Assembly (NCBI GenBank): GCA_964510525.1
Contig: CAZECE010000083.1
Span: 1-34,579, forward strand
Length of the DNA stretch: 34,579 nt
From: CAZECE01 sp964510525
Lineage (GTDB): Bacteria; Pseudomonadota; Gammaproteobacteria; Pseudomonadales; JANQJO01
Direction: 5' to 3'
Of this stretch, positions 33,156 through 34,579 are shown one piece after another. The notes beneath the pieces are model-generated. The model did not search any database. It was not told the DNA's origin and saw only the letters and a program-made list of their open reading frames with translations. Made by a program: the position numbers and the translations under genes. Position 1 is the first letter of the stretch. Each line of letters opens with the position of its first letter.

Positions 33156-33249
33156 AATAGTTTATAATCGGTTTTTTTGATGTTTTAAAGAGGCTTTTTA
33201 GTATCAATCATGGTTTTTTTGTCGATATTACGGTTGTAATATGGTTTTA

Positions 33250-33270
33250 TGTCTATATTATATGTAGACA
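33250..33270. promoter_or_regulatory. Palindromic operator candidate 2 (TGTCTA-N9-TAGACA)
   Basis: TGTCTA (33250-33255) and TAGACA (33265-33270) repeat the same half-sites and the same 9-bp spacing as candidate 1, 116 bp away. It lies 53 bp upstream of the assigned regulator start, suggesting autoregulation. A degenerate half-site, TGTCGATATTA, is at 33220-33230. Confidence 0.7.
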
Positions 33271-33323
33271 TTACTTTTGGGGTTGTTGGTTGGTTTGGCT
33301 GTACTGTAAAGGGGTTCGATGTT

Positions 33324-34325
33324 GTGTCTGGTGGTAATGAAAAACAGAGCGCTGAAAAACAATACGCGATAGGGGCGGTGGTTAAGCTAACAGGCCTGAC
33401 CGCGCACGCTATTCGAGTGTGGGAAAAGCGCCATCAAGCAGTGGTCGCTGATCGTTTATCTTCGGGACGAAGAGTGTACCGTCAAAGCCACCTAGATCGC
33501 TTGTTGTTGCTTAAACAATGCACTGATCAAGGCTTTTCTATTGGTTCCGTTGCGTCGCTCAGTGATCAAGAGTTACGAGCAACGTTGGCCAATGCACAAT
33601 CATCGAGTTGGCAAGGCGGTGTAAAACAAAGTGAGTCCGCAGCGTCTTTTACTTTGACCGTATTGGGTTCAAAAAACCTAGCGCTTTCATTAAAGCAAAA
33701 TGAAAATTTAAAACAGGTTGAGCACCACGACGTATCGAATTGGTCTCAAGTTCATCTAGACAACCGAATTTCTGATTGCTCTGCAGATATTCTTGTTTTA
33801 GAAGTCATGAGTTTAACGTCGATCAGTGTGTCTTCCATTTTGGAGTTGATTAAGCGTTGCAGTCCTAAGTTCACCGTGTTGGTTTATCGGTTTGCGAACA
33901 AATTAAGCCTGACAGCACTCAGAAACCAAGGGGTGCGCTTGGCAAAAGCGCCGTTAGATGAAGAGTCGCTGATCAGTATTCTAGAAGAATTTTTTATTCG
34001 AGGCGGTACCAAGGCTTCATCGGCAAATAGCCACACCTTAAACATTCCGCAATTAACCGGTGAGTACCCCCCCCATTTATTTTCTTCAGCAAGGCTGGCC
34101 AAAGTGGCTGATTTACCCACCAAAGTTGAATGCGAATGCCCGCATCATCTAGTTGATTTATTGGAGGGATTAAAAGCTTTTGAACGCTACAGCGGCGATT
34201 GTGTGAATAAAAACGACCAAGACGCGGCTCTACACGACAAAATTCAACGCACCACAGCGGATGCTCGTTACCAATTGGAAATGTTATTGCAGGAAGTTTT
34301 AGAAGTAGAAGGTATTGAAATTTAG
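33324..34325 (+). CDS. MerR-family transcriptional regulator with a degenerate B12-binding-like domain
   Basis: The N-terminal winged helix (about 14-80) has the MerR pattern YAIGAVVKLTGLTAHAIRVW with WEKRH and GRRVYRQSHLDRLLLL. A Rossmann-like region follows (about 105-230), as in LitR/CarH light sensors. It lacks the helical bundle and a DxHxxG cobalamin motif, so B12 binding is doubtful. The C-terminal helical part begins CECPHHLVDLLEGLKAFERYS. I chose GTG 33324 (333 aa) because AAAGGGG lies 9 nt upstream and the domain begins soon after. ATG 33249 would place an operator-like palindrome inside the coding sequence. It is divergent from the photolyase unit, as in known light-responsive loci. 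Confidence 0.85.
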   Translation: MSGGNEKQSAEKQYAIGAVVKLTGLTAHAIRVWEKRHQAVVADRLSSGRRVYRQSHLDRLLLLKQCTDQGFSIGSVASLSDQELRATLANAQSSSWQGGVKQSESAASFTLTVLGSKNLALSLKQNENLKQVEHHDVSNWSQVHLDNRISDCSADILVLEVMSLTSISVSSILELIKRCSPKFTVLVYRFANKLSLTALRNQGVRLAKAPLDEESLISILEEFFIRGGTKASSANSHTLNIPQLTGEYPPHLFSSARLAKVADLPTKVECECPHHLVDLLEGLKAFERYSGDCVNKNDQDAALHDKIQRTTADARYQLEMLLQEVLEVEGIEI

Positions 34326-34415
34326 TTATCGAAATTTAAGTGCTGTAAGACTTACTGGTTTAGCAGACAGTTGATATGTGAAATTAATTTGAATTCATCA
34401 AACAGGAGAGCCCAT

Positions 34416-34579
34416 ATGAAAATGAATGTATCGATAAAAATGCGTAAGGTAAAAATGTGTAATTTGGCACTCGTAACGACTGCGATGTTGGCCTTAGGAG
34501 CGACGGGTGGTGTGGCTGCAGCAGACACCAAGCCCGCAAAGGCTGCGCAATGTGAAGCCTGTCATGGAGCCGGTGGAGC
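34416..34579 (+). CDS. c-type cytochrome, N-terminal part (cut by window end)
   Basis: ATG 34416 follows AGGAG at 7 nt. A basic, Met-rich n-region and a hydrophobic core end at GGVAAA before DTKPAKAAQ, a clear signal peptide. The haem-binding CEACH starts at about residue 47 in QCEACHGAGG, typical of a small class I cytochrome c (c5-like or c4-like). The rest lies outside the window, so length and second haem are unknown. It is 90 bp after the MerR regulator stop and has its own ribosome binding site. Confidence 0.85.
   Translation, partial: MKMNVSIKMRKVKMCNLALVTTAMLALGATGGVAAADTKPAKAAQCEACHGAGG

Overview
The window comes from a gammaproteobacterium, most likely marine or halotolerant. RapA/HepA, the compact proA-nadD-rsfS-rlmH operon and an AlkB very close to the E. 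coli protein all point to Gammaproteobacteria. I cannot name the genus. No rRNA, tRNA, CRISPR array, transposase or phage gene is visible.

Layout. The left edge (1-162) holds a 15-bp tandem array that reads as the C-terminal tail (NTPES repeats) of a protein starting outside the window. A stand-alone BLUF photoreceptor (199-600) and a leftward SprA-type HExxH protein (722-1522) converge on a small DnaA-box cluster. rapA (1753-4605) is divergent from an exported metallophosphoesterase (4761-5849), followed by an unrecognised secreted protein and a strong terminator. Positions 6939-9099 are accessory in character: a pair of REP-like palindromes, a toxin-gene remnant, a gene joining an F-box to 13 leucine-rich-variant repeats, and a small ORF with an in-frame amber stop. 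The leftward operon proA-nadD-rsfS-rlmH (9100-11995) faces a rightward trio of MoxR ATPase, CoxE-like VWA protein and methyltransferase (12087-15407).

Positions 15554-17514 encode a TlpA-like thioredoxin, a DUF4266 lipoprotein and a DUF3570 outer-membrane protein. Positions 17814-25041 encode an extracytoplasmic set: a mono-haem protein, a lipoprotein, a Tat-exported DUF1501-like protein and a 1184-residue tri-haem lipoprotein. A DNA-damage block follows: umuDC under a consensus LexA box, a SIMPL-domain protein and alkB. On the minus strand lies a probable unit of 39-aa membrane peptide, DUF6482-like protein, acyl-CoA dehydrogenase, SDR and DNA photolyase (33050 down to 28464). It is divergent from a MerR-family regulator (33324-34325), and two copies of a TGTCTA-N9-TAGACA palindrome lie between them. 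The window ends inside a c-type cytochrome gene.

Two themes link the genes. One is light and DNA damage: BLUF, photolyase, SDR, MerR regulator, UmuDC and AlkB. The other is an unusual density of short tandem duplications (12, 15, 17 and 20 bp) at gene starts, gene ends and inside conserved proteins, as if slippage duplications are often fixed in this genome.
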